From contig JAEZGI010000077.1 in assembly GCA_023416995.1 (NCBI GenBank), positions 219,874-283,873 of the forward strand: a stretch of 64,000 nucleotides of DNA, given 5' to 3'. Of this stretch, positions 43,445-53,154 are shown piece by piece (positions within the stretch are counted from its first letter, which is position 1; each line of letters begins with the position of its first letter). Source of the stretch: Bacteroidota bacterium. GTDB lineage: Bacteria; Bacteroidota; Bacteroidia; Chitinophagales; Chitinophagaceae. A program made the translations under genes and the position numbers. Below the pieces are notes generated by a model. The model saw nothing but the letters and a program-made list of their open reading frames with translations. It was not told the DNA's origin and did no database searches.

Positions 43445-44569
43445 CTAGTACGCGTGAATTTCTTTATATAACGTGTCTCTTTCTACAGGTGTTCTTTTTA
43501 CCTGCCTGATCAATGAAACGAGCTGATCAGTGCTCATTGTCGGGGTCTGTTCCTCTGAACCAGCCATTGAATAGATTTTTGTCGAATCATCAATGGTGCC
43601 ATCAATATCATTCACTCCAAAAGAAAGTGTAAGCTGTGCGTTTTGCCGGCCAAGCATCGGCCAGTATGCTTTAAGATGCGGGAAGTTATCCATGTATAAC
43701 CTTGCAACAGCATACATCTTCATATCCTCGATGATACTGCTTTCAGGCACACCGCTCATCTCGTTGTCTTTGTTACGGAACTTCAGCGGAATAAAAGTGT
43801 TGAACCCACCTGTCTTATCCTGCAGACTACGTAAACGTTCCATATGATCAATCCTGTGTTCATATTTTTCGATATGACCGTACAGCATAGTTGCATTTGA
43901 ATGCATACCCAGTTCATGTGCCGCCCGATGAATATGCAGCCACCCTTCAGCATCTACTTTATCACTGGCAATCTGTTCCCTGATTTCAGGATGGAAGATT
44001 TCGGCTCCTCCACCGGGTAAAGAATCCAGACCCGCTTCCTGCAGGTACTTCATACCATCCTCGACGGAGACCTTCGCTTTGCGGAACATATAATCAAGTT
44101 CAACCGGGGTAAATCCTTTGATATGTAAATCCGGCCGGTGTGCTTTGATCCGGCGTAGCAGATCTGCGAAAAATTCCAGTGTCAGTTTTGGATGTACACC
44201 ACCAACAATATGCACTTCAGTAACCGGTTGTCCATCATATTTTTTCACGATGTCGAGCATCTGGTCGGTAGTAAGTTCCCAACCTTCTTCCCGGTGGGCA
44301 TACAGTTTTGAATAAGAACAAAACTTGCAGGAGAAAACGCAAACATTGGTTGGCTCAATATGGAAATTACGGTTGAAATATGTTCTGTCGCCATGAAGTC
44401 GCTCACGCACCATATTTGCTAGTGCTCCCAAAAACGGCAGACTGCCATGTTCAAAAAGCACCAGGCCCTCTCCCGGAGTTATCCGGGTATTTTCGATGAT
44501 TTTTTGTGCTATGTCTGCTAACGCAGGATTTGGTTCTGCTTTAAGGATCGCTTCAAGATTGTTGGTCAT
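43445..44569 (-). CDS. mqnE: Aminodeoxyfutalosine synthase
   Basis: Radical SAM enzyme of the futalosine route to menaquinone, joining SAM-derived adenosine to 3-[(1-carboxyvinyl)oxy]benzoate. Length is 374 aa. The cluster-binding cysteines are Cys77, Cys81 and Cys84 in NVCVFSCKFCSYSK, followed by VTEVHIVGGVHPKL and LPGGGAEIFHPEIR, typical of MqnE rather than MqnC. No other mqn gene is in the window. A -7-like TAACTTTG (minus, 44600-44607) lies 30 bases upstream, next to an inverted repeat AAGTAC-AAAC-GTACTT (44607-44622) that could be an operator. Confidence 0.93.
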   Translation of the reverse strand: MTNNLEAILKAEPNPALADIAQKIIENTRITPGEGLVLFEHGSLPFLGALANMVRERLHGDRTYFNRNFHIEPTNVCVFSCKFCSYSKLYAHREEGWELTTDQMLDIVKKYDGQPVTEVHIVGGVHPKLTLEFFADLLRRIKAHRPDLHIKGFTPVELDYMFRKAKVSVEDGMKYLQEAGLDSLPGGGAEIFHPEIREQIASDKVDAEGWLHIHRAAHELGMHSNATMLYGHIEKYEHRIDHMERLRSLQDKTGGFNTFIPLKFRNKDNEMSGVPESSIIEDMKMYAVARLYMDNFPHLKAYWPMLGRQNAQLTLSFGVNDIDGTIDDSTKIYSMAGSEEQTPTMSTDQLVSLIRQVKRTPVERDTLYKEIHAY

Positions 44570-44666
44570 GTATTATTCGGTTCATTCACAAATCGTCTGC
44601 AAAGTTAAGTACAAACGTACTTCCCATTGCATCAACATACGTTAAAGAAGATCGTCGGCTTGATCG

Positions 44667-45956
44667 CTACGATAATGCACCGGCAATGCAGCCACACATC
44701 AAACAGGCAATGGTTCCACCTAATAAGGCACGAACGCCCAGTTCGGTCAGGTTTTTTCTTTGCGATGGCGCCAGCTGGCTGATACCACCGATCTGGATCC
44801 CTATCGATGCAAAATTTGCAAAACCACACAATGCGTAGGTGGTAATAAGAATGGACTTAGGGTCCGCAATGGTACCGGCGGTTTTCATCTGTCCAAACGA
44901 AACATAAGCGACAAATTCATTGAGTATCGTTTTTTCACCGAGCAATTGACCCACGGCCACCATCTCAGTACTATTCACTCCAATGATCCATGCCACGGGA
45001 GAAAACACATAGCCCAATATCAGTTGCAGTGACAATGAATCATAACGTCCGGCTGTCATAGCGGCGATATCATCGTTAATATTGAACCAATAGCCAACAG
45101 AGCCAAGGATCCAGTTGCCCAGATACATCAAAGCTGTAAATACGATCAGCATGGCACCCACATTCACGGCCAGTTTCAGACCGTCCGTGGTTCCCAGTGA
45201 AATGGCATCAAGAAAGTTATCGCCGATCTTTTCGCGCGGCACATGTAATTCGCGGACCACGTTCTCGGTCTGCGGAAATAATATCTTCGAAATAACGATT
45301 GCTGCCGGTGCACTCATGATTGACTGGCTCAGCATGTGTAAGGCAAAAAACTTTTGCTGGTCAGGGTCATCACCGCCAAGGAATCCAACATAAGCGGCCA
45401 GTACACTACCTGCCGTATTGGCCATGCCGCCGACCATGATACAAAGTATCTCTGAGCGGGTCATCTTATCCAGGAAGGGGCGGATCATCAAAGGAGCCTC
45501 TGTTTGACCAAGGAATATGTTGGCTGCCGTTGAAACACTTTCAGGACCTGAGATCCCGATCTTTTTCAACATCCAGGCAAACACATATACTATCTTCTGA
45601 AGAATACCCAGGTAGTACAACATGGCTGAGAGCGCCGAAAAGAAGATGATGTTTGGTAATACCTGGACCGCGAAAATATAGGCCCAATTGCCGGAGGGAT
45701 CAGCCAGGTTACCAAATATGAATTCGATACCCTTATGGCCAACATTGATCAGTTCAACAAATTTTTCGGAGAGCCAGCCGAAAATGACTTTAACGAAATT
45801 GATTTTCAACACGCCAAGTGCAAAACATATCTGCGCAACTATACCGATACCAACAAGTTTCCAGTTAATTGCCCGGCGGTTATTGCTCAGCGCATAACAT
45901 ACAAATAACAAGAAAAACATCCCAAGCAGGCCCCGCAGCAGGTTGTCAAATTCCAT
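44667..45956 (-). CDS. Concentrative nucleoside transporter (NupC/CNT family)
   Basis: A 429-aa polytopic membrane protein of the CNT family, importing nucleosides with a cation. Motifs include FVFANLADPSGNWAYIFAVQVLPNIIFFSALSAMLYYLG, NIFLGQTEAPLMIRPFL (the conserved QTEAP), MVGGMANTAGSVLAAY and ALCGFANFASIGIQIGG (the conserved GFANFSSIG type). Eight to ten hydrophobic segments are visible. It stands alone. Confidence 0.93.
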   Translation of the reverse strand: MEFDNLLRGLLGMFFLLFVCYALSNNRRAINWKLVGIGIVAQICFALGVLKINFVKVIFGWLSEKFVELINVGHKGIEFIFGNLADPSGNWAYIFAVQVLPNIIFFSALSAMLYYLGILQKIVYVFAWMLKKIGISGPESVSTAANIFLGQTEAPLMIRPFLDKMTRSEILCIMVGGMANTAGSVLAAYVGFLGGDDPDQQKFFALHMLSQSIMSAPAAIVISKILFPQTENVVRELHVPREKIGDNFLDAISLGTTDGLKLAVNVGAMLIVFTALMYLGNWILGSVGYWFNINDDIAAMTAGRYDSLSLQLILGYVFSPVAWIIGVNSTEMVAVGQLLGEKTILNEFVAYVSFGQMKTAGTIADPKSILITTYALCGFANFASIGIQIGGISQLAPSQRKNLTELGVRALLGGTIACLMCGCIAGALS

Positions 45957-46050
45957 AATCAGTTAAGTTTTAAGATACCGTCGGGGGTGCTGGTTTGCCA
46001 CACTCCTGGCTGATTTGCAAAATAACAATCCAAAATCTACAAATGCCAAT

Positions 46051-46080
46051 AAAAAGTCCCGTTCAGACGAACGGGACTCA
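46051..46080 (-). terminator. Terminator after trxA
   Basis: A perfect 10-bp stem AGTCCCGTTC/GAACGGGACT (46055-46064 with 46069-46078) and 4-base loop. TTTTATT follows on the minus strand. Confidence 0.75.
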
Positions 46081-46153
46081 ATTTATCAGGAAAAGTTTGT
46101 TTAAAACTTCCTATATAAGTATTTATCTCTATGGAACGGGATGTTCCAGATGC

Positions 46154-46471
46154 TCAGATATGTTGTTCGATCTTTTTAACGAAGTTCGATTTTGGCTGGG
46201 CACCCACGAGTTTATCAACCACTTTGCCACCTTTGATAAACAGGATAGCGGGGATAGATGTGATACCGTAATTAACAGATAGCTGCGGGTTGTGGTCCAC
46301 GTTCACCTTTCCGACGTTTATTTTTCCATCGTATTCTTTCGAAAGTTCTTCAATTACCGGCCCGATTGCACGGCATGGTCCGCACCATTCTGCCCAGAAA
46401 TCCACTACCGTAAGTTTATCAGAAGAGATTACTTTTTCCTGGAAATTTGTGTCATTAAATTCTGAAGCCAT
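46154..46471 (-). CDS. trxA: Thioredoxin
   Basis: A 105-aa thioredoxin. The redox site is WAEWCGPC (Cys30, Cys33), and the cis-Pro lies in GITSIPAILFIKGG. No signal peptide, so cytoplasmic. A -7-like TAAATTTG (minus, 46520-46527) lies 49 bases upstream. It reads towards a 10-bp hairpin terminator at 46055-46078. Confidence 0.97.
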   Translation of the reverse strand: MASEFNDTNFQEKVISSDKLTVVDFWAEWCGPCRAIGPVIEELSKEYDGKINVGKVNVDHNPQLSVNYGITSIPAILFIKGGKVVDKLVGAQPKSNFVKKIEQHI

Positions 46472-46647
46472 AGTTTTATTTTTAAGTTGTTATGTTAATC
46501 AGCCGTCCTTATTAGTTTTCAAATTTACGTCCAAGTTTTATTTTCCGACCGTTTGACATTTCCACAGATGTTTATACCTGTTTCACGGAGCCTGTACAGA
46601 CAAATCGGCGTTTTTTCAGTTCAGCAAAGTTGGCATCGTACTTCTAA

Positions 46648-49600
46648 TCAGGTTGTTACAACCTGTACTTCCAATTCCTGCTTATCGTAAAGGTAAGCAG
46701 CCAGTTCGTCATTCATCTCAAACCCGCTTTCCATCGAGTACATGGTGACGCGTGCCTGGGCCTTCGGATCAGAAATATTAAACTTAAGACCGGTGCGGCC
46801 GGGGTACGTTTTAACATTCTTTTCCAGGAAACTCACCAGTTCCTCATCAAGGTGCCGGGCTTCCACATCAACTATAACCTGTTTTGTCAGCAATTGTTTA
46901 ATACTTTCAAGCAGAATTATCTTTTCCACCTTAAACTCATATTCGGTTTTATTATACCTGGTCTTAAAGCAGCCGGTAATAAAAAGGTTTTTACCTTTTT
47001 CGAGGTAAGCAGCAAAACGGGTGTAATCATCGCTCCACAACATCATCTCAGTTTTGCCGGTATAATCTTCAATCACAAAAGAGCCAAACTGCCGGCCGGT
47101 TTTTGTGAGCCTGTGCTGCGCATCAACCACCAAACCAGCGAGTCTGAAAGTTCGGCCGGGGTTAGGTTGTAACGCGATAGCGTCTTTGATCTCGTTAAAT
47201 TCGCCTAAACGGGTGATGCCATAATGTTTGATCTCGAAACGGAAATTATCCAGGGGATGCCCGCTCATAAACATACCGGTAACATCTTTTTCGTGATCCA
47301 GCAGTTCCGTTAATGGCCATGGTTCGCAGGTAGGGATCTTTGGTGGCGTTACTTCGGGCATGGCCAGATCGCCAAACAAAGTGTTTGAAGCACCGGCAGA
47401 ATTCGTCTGGAACTGGTTTCCAAAACGGATGATCTTTTCCAGGCCAGTGGTATTATCACCCTGCGGAACATGAAAATACTGCGCCCGGTGCATATCGGTG
47501 AAACAATCAAAAGCTCCGGCATATACCAGGCTCTCCAATGTCTTTTTATTCACGGTTCGCTGGTTGACCCTTTTGATCAGATCAAAAGCATCTTTGAAGT
47601 GGCCATTAGCTTCCCGTTCTGCAATGATGCTTTCAACGGCTGCTTCACCCACACCTTTCAACCCGCCAAGACCAAAACGGATCTCGCTTTTGTCATTTAC
47701 TGCAAACCCTTTTTTCGACTCGTTGATATCCGGTCCGTAAACTTTTTGTCCCATCCGTTTACACTCTTCCATAAAGAAGGTGATCTTTTCAATGGCACCG
47801 GCGTTGTTAAGCACCGCGGCCATGTATTCGGCGGGGTAGTGCGCCTTTAAATAAGCGGTCTGGTAAGCAACAAACGCATAACAGGTAGAGTGAGATTTAT
47901 TAAAGGCATATTGTGCGAAGGCTTCCCAGTCGGTCCAGATTTTCTCAAGTTTCGCGGTATCCGGGTATTTGGCAGAAGCGCCGCTGATGAACTGAGCTTT
48001 CATCTTATCGAGCACCGACTTCTGCTTTTTACCCATTGCTTTGCGCAACACATCCGCATCGCCTTTTGAGAAACCTGCGATCTTTTGCGACAGCAACATC
48101 ACCTGTTCCTGGTACACCGTAATACCGTAAGTTTCTTTCAGTATTTCTTCCATTTCCGGCAGATCATAATTGACTGCCTGCCGTCCGTGTTTACGATCAA
48201 TAAAGTCGGGTATATATGCAAGCGGGCCGGGGCGATACAAAGCGTTCATCGCAATGAGATCATCAAATTTATCCGGTTTCAGATCGCGCAGGTATTTTTG
48301 CATACCCGTACTTTCAAACTGGAAAGTACCATTGGTTTCACCTTTCTGGTATAACTCGAAGGTCTTTTGATCATCAAGGGGTATTTCATCAATCGCAATG
48401 CTGATTCCATGATTCTGCCGGATCAGTTCAAGTGCATTTTTGATGATGGTCAGTGTTTTCAAACCAAGAAAGTCCATCTTGATAACGCCGGCGTCTTCAA
48501 TGATGTTTCCTTCAATCTGTGTGACCCATAAAGGCGAATCCTTGGCTATGCAAACCGGGATAAGTTCGGTAAGATCCCGCGGTGCAATAATGATTCCCGC
48601 CGCATGGATGCCGGTATTACGCACCGAGCCTTCAAGTCGTTCTGCTTCATGAAGCACCTGGCTCTCGAGACTGTTCGTTTTATAGATTTCACGGAGCTTT
48701 TTTACATTCTCCATATCATCTGCACCAACACCATCTTTTTCTTCAAGTGATTTTTCACCTTCTTTTGGATTCAGTGGCGCATGCAACACACGTTTCAGTT
48801 CAATGCCCGGGCGGTCAGGAACCAGTTTGGCCAGGCCATTCGCATCGGGCAGTGGAAGATCAAGTGCGCGCGCAACATCTTTGATGCTCATTTTAGCAGC
48901 CATGGTACCGTAGGTAACAATCTGTGCTACCTGGTTGGCCCCATACTTCTGCACCACGTAATCAATTACCTTTTGCCGGCCCTCATCATCAAAATCAGTA
49001 TCGATATCGGGCATTGACTTACGATCCGGGTTAAGAAACCGCTCAAACAGCAGGTTGTATTTCATCGGATCGATATTGGTAATGCCTACACAATACGCGA
49101 CCACGCTTCCCGCTGCAGATCCACGACCCGGTCCGACAAATACTCCGAGCTCACGACCTGCTTTGATAAAATCGCTTACGATCAGGAAGTAACCGGCAAA
49201 CCCCATCGTTTTGATGGTATGCAGTTCAAATTCGAGACGTTCTTCTACCTCAGGGGTTATTTCATTGTATCGTTGTTTGGCACCGAGATAGGTAAGGTGT
49301 TTCAGAAATTCCCATTGATTAAGATTGCTGTCGTTATGTACTGCAAACTCTTTCGGAATAGGGAAAGCTGGAAGAAGAATGTCTTTCTTTAAGTTCAATA
49401 CTTCCACCCGGTCAACAATCATGTTTGTGTTGTCGATCGCCGCAGGCAGATCATGGAACAACTTTTCCATTTCATCTTTGGTCTTGAAATAGAACTGATC
49501 ATTAGGGAACTTAAACCGACGATCTTTGAGAGATACATCATCGTTTACAAAGTCATCATAACCTGGTGTGCTTTTCTTTTCACCTGTATTGATACAAAGA

Positions 49601-50286
49601 AGGATGTCATGCGCGTTATAGTCATCACGATCGGTGTAATGACTGTCATTGGTAGCGATCAGCGGCACATTGTATTTTTTACCAAACCTGATAAGTGCCT
49701 GGTTAATCACCTCCTGTTCTTTCATATTGTGCCGCTGCACCTCGATGAAGTAATCTTCACCAAATATATCGAGCCACCATTTGAATTCTTTTTCGGCAGC
49801 TTCTTCGCCATCGTTTAATATGGCCTGGGGCACATGCGCACCAATACAGCAGGTGGTAGCGATAAGTCCTTCGGAGTATTGCTGGATGAGTTCCTTATCT
49901 ATACGAGGGTATTTGCTGTATAAACCTTCAATATAACCTAACGAAGTTAATTTTATCAGGTTGCGGTATCCGACCGCATTTTTGGCCAGCAAAACCTGGT
50001 GATAACGACGATCTTTCTGCTCCTTGGTAAAGATTTTTCGGTGACGATCGGCAACCACGTAGAATTCGCATCCTACGATGGGTTTTACCTTAAGTGAACC
50101 GTCATCGTTTTTATGTTTATATGCTTCCGCAACAAATTCAAATGCTCCAAACATATTACCATGATCGGTAATAGCAAGTCCCGGCATCCCGTCCTTAACA
50201 GATTTCTTATATAAACTCTGTATGGAAGCGGCTCCATCCAATAACGAAAACTGTGTGTGCACGTGGAGGTGTGAGAACTTGGGCAT
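46648..50286 (-). CDS. dnaE: DNA polymerase III subunit alpha
   Basis: The 1212-aa replicative polymerase. It starts with a PHP domain (FSHLHVHTQFSLLDGAAS, about 1-280), followed by the palm with PDIDTDFDDEGR carrying the catalytic Asp residues, and the fingers (YQEQVMLLSQKIAGF, FNKSHSTCYAFVAYQTAYLKAHYP). A helix-hairpin-helix (FGLGGLKGVGEAAVE) and an OB-fold near the C-terminus (RLAGLVVDAQHRLTKTGRQFGSFVIEDYTG) follow. All parts of DnaE1 are present. A -7-like TAAATTTG (minus, 50313-50320) lies 26 bases upstream. Confidence 0.98.
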   Translation of the reverse strand: MPKFSHLHVHTQFSLLDGAASIQSLYKKSVKDGMPGLAITDHGNMFGAFEFVAEAYKHKNDDGSLKVKPIVGCEFYVVADRHRKIFTKEQKDRRYHQVLLAKNAVGYRNLIKLTSLGYIEGLYSKYPRIDKELIQQYSEGLIATTCCIGAHVPQAILNDGEEAAEKEFKWWLDIFGEDYFIEVQRHNMKEQEVINQALIRFGKKYNVPLIATNDSHYTDRDDYNAHDILLCINTGEKKSTPGYDDFVNDDVSLKDRRFKFPNDQFYFKTKDEMEKLFHDLPAAIDNTNMIVDRVEVLNLKKDILLPAFPIPKEFAVHNDSNLNQWEFLKHLTYLGAKQRYNEITPEVEERLEFELHTIKTMGFAGYFLIVSDFIKAGRELGVFVGPGRGSAAGSVVAYCVGITNIDPMKYNLLFERFLNPDRKSMPDIDTDFDDEGRQKVIDYVVQKYGANQVAQIVTYGTMAAKMSIKDVARALDLPLPDANGLAKLVPDRPGIELKRVLHAPLNPKEGEKSLEEKDGVGADDMENVKKLREIYKTNSLESQVLHEAERLEGSVRNTGIHAAGIIIAPRDLTELIPVCIAKDSPLWVTQIEGNIIEDAGVIKMDFLGLKTLTIIKNALELIRQNHGISIAIDEIPLDDQKTFELYQKGETNGTFQFESTGMQKYLRDLKPDKFDDLIAMNALYRPGPLAYIPDFIDRKHGRQAVNYDLPEMEEILKETYGITVYQEQVMLLSQKIAGFSKGDADVLRKAMGKKQKSVLDKMKAQFISGASAKYPDTAKLEKIWTDWEAFAQYAFNKSHSTCYAFVAYQTAYLKAHYPAEYMAAVLNNAGAIEKITFFMEECKRMGQKVYGPDINESKKGFAVNDKSEIRFGLGGLKGVGEAAVESIIAEREANGHFKDAFDLIKRVNQRTVNKKTLESLVYAGAFDCFTDMHRAQYFHVPQGDNTTGLEKIIRFGNQFQTNSAGASNTLFGDLAMPEVTPPKIPTCEPWPLTELLDHEKDVTGMFMSGHPLDNFRFEIKHYGITRLGEFNEIKDAIALQPNPGRTFRLAGLVVDAQHRLTKTGRQFGSFVIEDYTGKTEMMLWSDDYTRFAAYLEKGKNLFITGCFKTRYNKTEYEFKVEKIILLESIKQLLTKQVIVDVEARHLDEELVSFLEKNVKTYPGRTGLKFNISDPKAQARVTMYSMESGFEMNDELAAYLYDKQELEVQVVTT

Positions 50287-50434
50287 TTGTAGCGACAGAA
50301 ATTTAGTGCCTGCAAATTTAACGCATCACCGGGAGCTTTGAAGATGTTCCTGGTACTGATTGTAAATTTTAACCTGCTGCATGGCCCATATTTTGTTGAC
50401 ACTTTACTACCACTTCAAATCAAAAAATTGCAAT

Positions 50435-50935
50435 ATGAAACTTTCAGTAGCACTTATCAGCGGTTTAGCAGGATCCCTGGCACTTACAGCCTTACACCAG
50501 TTGTTAAAGGGCCGGGTGCGTAACGCCCCAAGGATGGATAAAATGGGGGAGCAGGCGCTGGGTAAAATATTATCAGGTGCAGGTCAGACGGTTCCTGAAG
50601 AAAAAAAATTATATAAAGCCACGCTGGCGGGTGACATTGTAGGTAATGCGCTCTACTATTCGGTGGTTGGTACGGTGCCTGGCAGCCCGGTGCTTACGGG
50701 TGCAGGACTCGGGCTGGCAGCCGGTGTTGGTGCATTGGTGTTACCAGAGAAAATTGGTTTGAACAAGGAATACTCAAACGCCACAACCCAAACCCAGGTA
50801 TTGACAGTTGCCATTTATCTTGCAGGGGGATTGGTGGCAGGTCTTGTTCAGAAAAGCATAAAATCGGGCGGCGATTTTGAAGTGCCCGAGAAGTGGGCAG
50901 AACTGCCGTTTTTTAAGCTTTTTAACAAATCTTAG
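50435..50935 (+). CDS. Hydrophobic membrane protein, unknown function
   Basis: A 166-aa protein with three or four hydrophobic, Gly/Ala-rich segments (LSVALISGLAGSLALTALHQLL, YYSVVGTVPGSPVLTGAGLGLAAGVGALVLP, VLTVAIYLAGGLVAGLVQ). I do not recognise the family. The open frame extends to 50381, but MKLSVALISGLAGSL is the natural membrane-protein start. The next gene begins 38 bases downstream on the same strand. Confidence 0.7.
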   Translation: MKLSVALISGLAGSLALTALHQLLKGRVRNAPRMDKMGEQALGKILSGAGQTVPEEKKLYKATLAGDIVGNALYYSVVGTVPGSPVLTGAGLGLAAGVGALVLPEKIGLNKEYSNATTQTQVLTVAIYLAGGLVAGLVQKSIKSGGDFEVPEKWAELPFFKLFNKS

Positions 50936-50973
50936 CCTTAACTTCGCGCGTTCTGTGCACGAAACGATAGACT

Positions 50974-51600
50974 TTGAAAAAACTGACTGGACCTCTTCTC
51001 GCGATTGTTATTTTATGTGGATGTTCTTCATCTAAAAAATCCTCAGCCAATAGCTCAGCCGGCAGTGACGCAGATAAAAAGAAAATTCCTGCATTTGTAG
51101 CGGACCATCCGGCGCCGCCAAAAGAAAAAGCCAAAAAGGGTAGTGGTAGCACCTTAAAAGGCAACAGCGAAAAATCTATAGCTGCCCTGCAGTTTAAATA
51201 TGCCATTCTGCTTGATGTACCGGTTGAGGAGGTAGATGATGATCAGATGTTTTCTTTTATCGACTCGTGGTACGGTACGCCTTATCGTTACGGTGGTTTC
51301 TCGAAAGATGGTATAGACTGTTCTGCTTTTACCCAGACCTTTTTTACCAACCTTTATCAGCTTTCTATTCCCCGGATTGCGGCGGAACAGTTCAACCAGT
51401 CAAAAAGGATCTCCAAAAATCAGCTCAAAGAAGGTGACCTGGTGTTTTTTAAAACCAGCGGCAGATCTATTTCCCACGTAGGTGTTTACTTAAGAAACAA
51501 CAAGTTTGTACACGCCTCTACTTCCAATGGTGTGATGATCAGCGACCTCAACGAGGATTATTTCGCGAGACGTTACGCCGGCGCTGGCCGGATCAGATGA
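50974..51600 (+). CDS. NlpC/P60 lipoprotein (peptidoglycan peptidase)
   Basis: A 208-aa lipoprotein starting at TTG: the signal MKKLTGPLLAIVILCGC (lipidation Cys17) begins exactly there and no ATG precedes it. A Ser/Lys-rich linker follows. The NlpC/P60 papain-like domain (about 85-208) has the catalytic Cys116 in GIDCSAF, His168 in ISHVGVYL and His180 in FVHAS. The family cleaves peptidoglycan cross-link peptides. Expected location is the outer or inner membrane facing the periplasm. Confidence 0.92.
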   Translation: MKKLTGPLLAIVILCGCSSSKKSSANSSAGSDADKKKIPAFVADHPAPPKEKAKKGSGSTLKGNSEKSIAALQFKYAILLDVPVEEVDDDQMFSFIDSWYGTPYRYGGFSKDGIDCSAFTQTFFTNLYQLSIPRIAAEQFNQSKRISKNQLKEGDLVFFKTSGRSISHVGVYLRNNKFVHASTSNGVMISDLNEDYFARRYAGAGRIR

Positions 51601-51612
51601 TCTAAAGCTTGC

Positions 51613-53121
51613 TTATCTTTTGCTGAAGGGCAGTTTGGTTTTTAATGTATTCCATACTGGTACGATATCCGGTGATAGTTTTAACAACAACACCCCGGTT
51701 AAATATAAAGCCGCAAACAAACCACTGCGTAATAGGATCCAGCCAAAACCAATTTTGTCATGTAGCAGATAATGGCAAACGGCATAGACAACAAGGCCAA
51801 GTACAATCGTCAGTAAGGTTTTGGAATTAAAAGGTTGCATATTGTATTTTCTCAGCAAAAACGTATAACGGATACCGTTATAGACCGACAGGGCTATCAG
51901 GTTTGAAATTGCGGGTCCGATAACACCCATTGATTTTGTAAGAAAGTAATTCAAAGGCAGTGTCAGGGCAAGCAATATGATCCCTGTAAAAAACTCAAAG
52001 CGCCATTGGGTTGAGGTGCCAATGATCTGGGCGTTAACCCCGGTACCCAGATCCATGATGCGCATGAGCCCGATAAACAGAAATACATTTTTTGCATCGA
52101 GGTATTCTTTTTTCAGGCCAAATGTAAAGATGCCATCAGTGAAGTTGATCCAGATCAGAACAAACATACCTGTCGCAAAAATCAATTGATTAATAGACGA
52201 ACTGTGATAGATGCGTCTGATCTTATCAAAGTCTTTGTCCTTCCAGGCCCTTGATAAAGGCGCAATAGCTGCAGCAATCACTCCACGTTGTGGTGCCTGT
52301 ATAAGACTCGCAATATTTTGTGCCAGGGTATAAACGGCCGCAAACGCAAGGCCGTTAGGCATCACATGGGCAATAACAAGTGTGTCGAATACATTGGAAA
52401 TATTAAAAATCAATCCTCCTCCCCAGATAAAGGCAACTAGTGTCGCTATCTTCTTTCGGAACTTTTTTGTCACCTTACTTATGGAAAAACTAAAATGGAT
52501 ACGTTTGGTTAATACAAGGTAAGCCATCAGTATCACCGCGATGCCCAGGTAGGTGAAAGCATAAAGTTTTATGAACAGATCAAAAGAAGAAATGATGCCT
52601 GCAAATGAAAACACGATAAGAATGGTAGTAAACAGCCTGAACAAAATCTCACGCAGAAAATTTGTTAACACTGTTTTTCTTAACTGCCAGGCAAAAGCTT
52701 CAAGTACAGAATAAATAGTGAGACCGCACCCAAACGGAAACAACCAGTAATAGTAGGTTACAATTTCCGGGGAAGTTCTTACATATCTACCAATTACAAA
52801 GTCTTTGAACACGAGCCCTCCTGTCAACGTCATCAAAAAGCCCATGAAACTGATGAACAGGGCCCAGGTCATCATATCATTTTTATCTGGCGCGGTATGC
52901 TCCTGGTAATAAGGATAGAACTTATAGATATAGGTTTGCATGCCGAGATGTGAGATCGAAAACATAATGTTTGCGATCGCTATAAACAACCCGGTTAAAC
53001 CATATTGCTCCTGGGTAAACCCGCCCTCTTTTGTAAATAGGTAAGTGTTCAAAAATCCGAGCGCGAACCCGAAATAAACCACGAATGATGAAATAATACT
53101 TTGCCTCCGGATACCACTCAT
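51613..53121 (-). CDS. Oligosaccharide flippase family protein
   Basis: A 502-aa membrane protein with about 12-14 hydrophobic segments of the MOP superfamily (Wzx/polysaccharide transporter type). The beginning SIISSFVVYFGFALGFLNTYLFTKEGGFTQEQYGLTGLFIAIANIMF is typical, and the internal repeat of paired helices is visible. It probably moves a lipid-linked saccharide across the inner membrane. No glycosyltransferase genes surround it, so its substrate is unknown. It converges on the NlpC gene with a 12-base gap. Confidence 0.82.
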   Translation of the reverse strand: MSGIRRQSIISSFVVYFGFALGFLNTYLFTKEGGFTQEQYGLTGLFIAIANIMFSISHLGMQTYIYKFYPYYQEHTAPDKNDMMTWALFISFMGFLMTLTGGLVFKDFVIGRYVRTSPEIVTYYYWLFPFGCGLTIYSVLEAFAWQLRKTVLTNFLREILFRLFTTILIVFSFAGIISSFDLFIKLYAFTYLGIAVILMAYLVLTKRIHFSFSISKVTKKFRKKIATLVAFIWGGGLIFNISNVFDTLVIAHVMPNGLAFAAVYTLAQNIASLIQAPQRGVIAAAIAPLSRAWKDKDFDKIRRIYHSSSINQLIFATGMFVLIWINFTDGIFTFGLKKEYLDAKNVFLFIGLMRIMDLGTGVNAQIIGTSTQWRFEFFTGIILLALTLPLNYFLTKSMGVIGPAISNLIALSVYNGIRYTFLLRKYNMQPFNSKTLLTIVLGLVVYAVCHYLLHDKIGFGWILLRSGLFAALYLTGVLLLKLSPDIVPVWNTLKTKLPFSKR

Positions 53122-53154
53122 GAATCGTGATTGTTGTTATACATGTTTCACTAA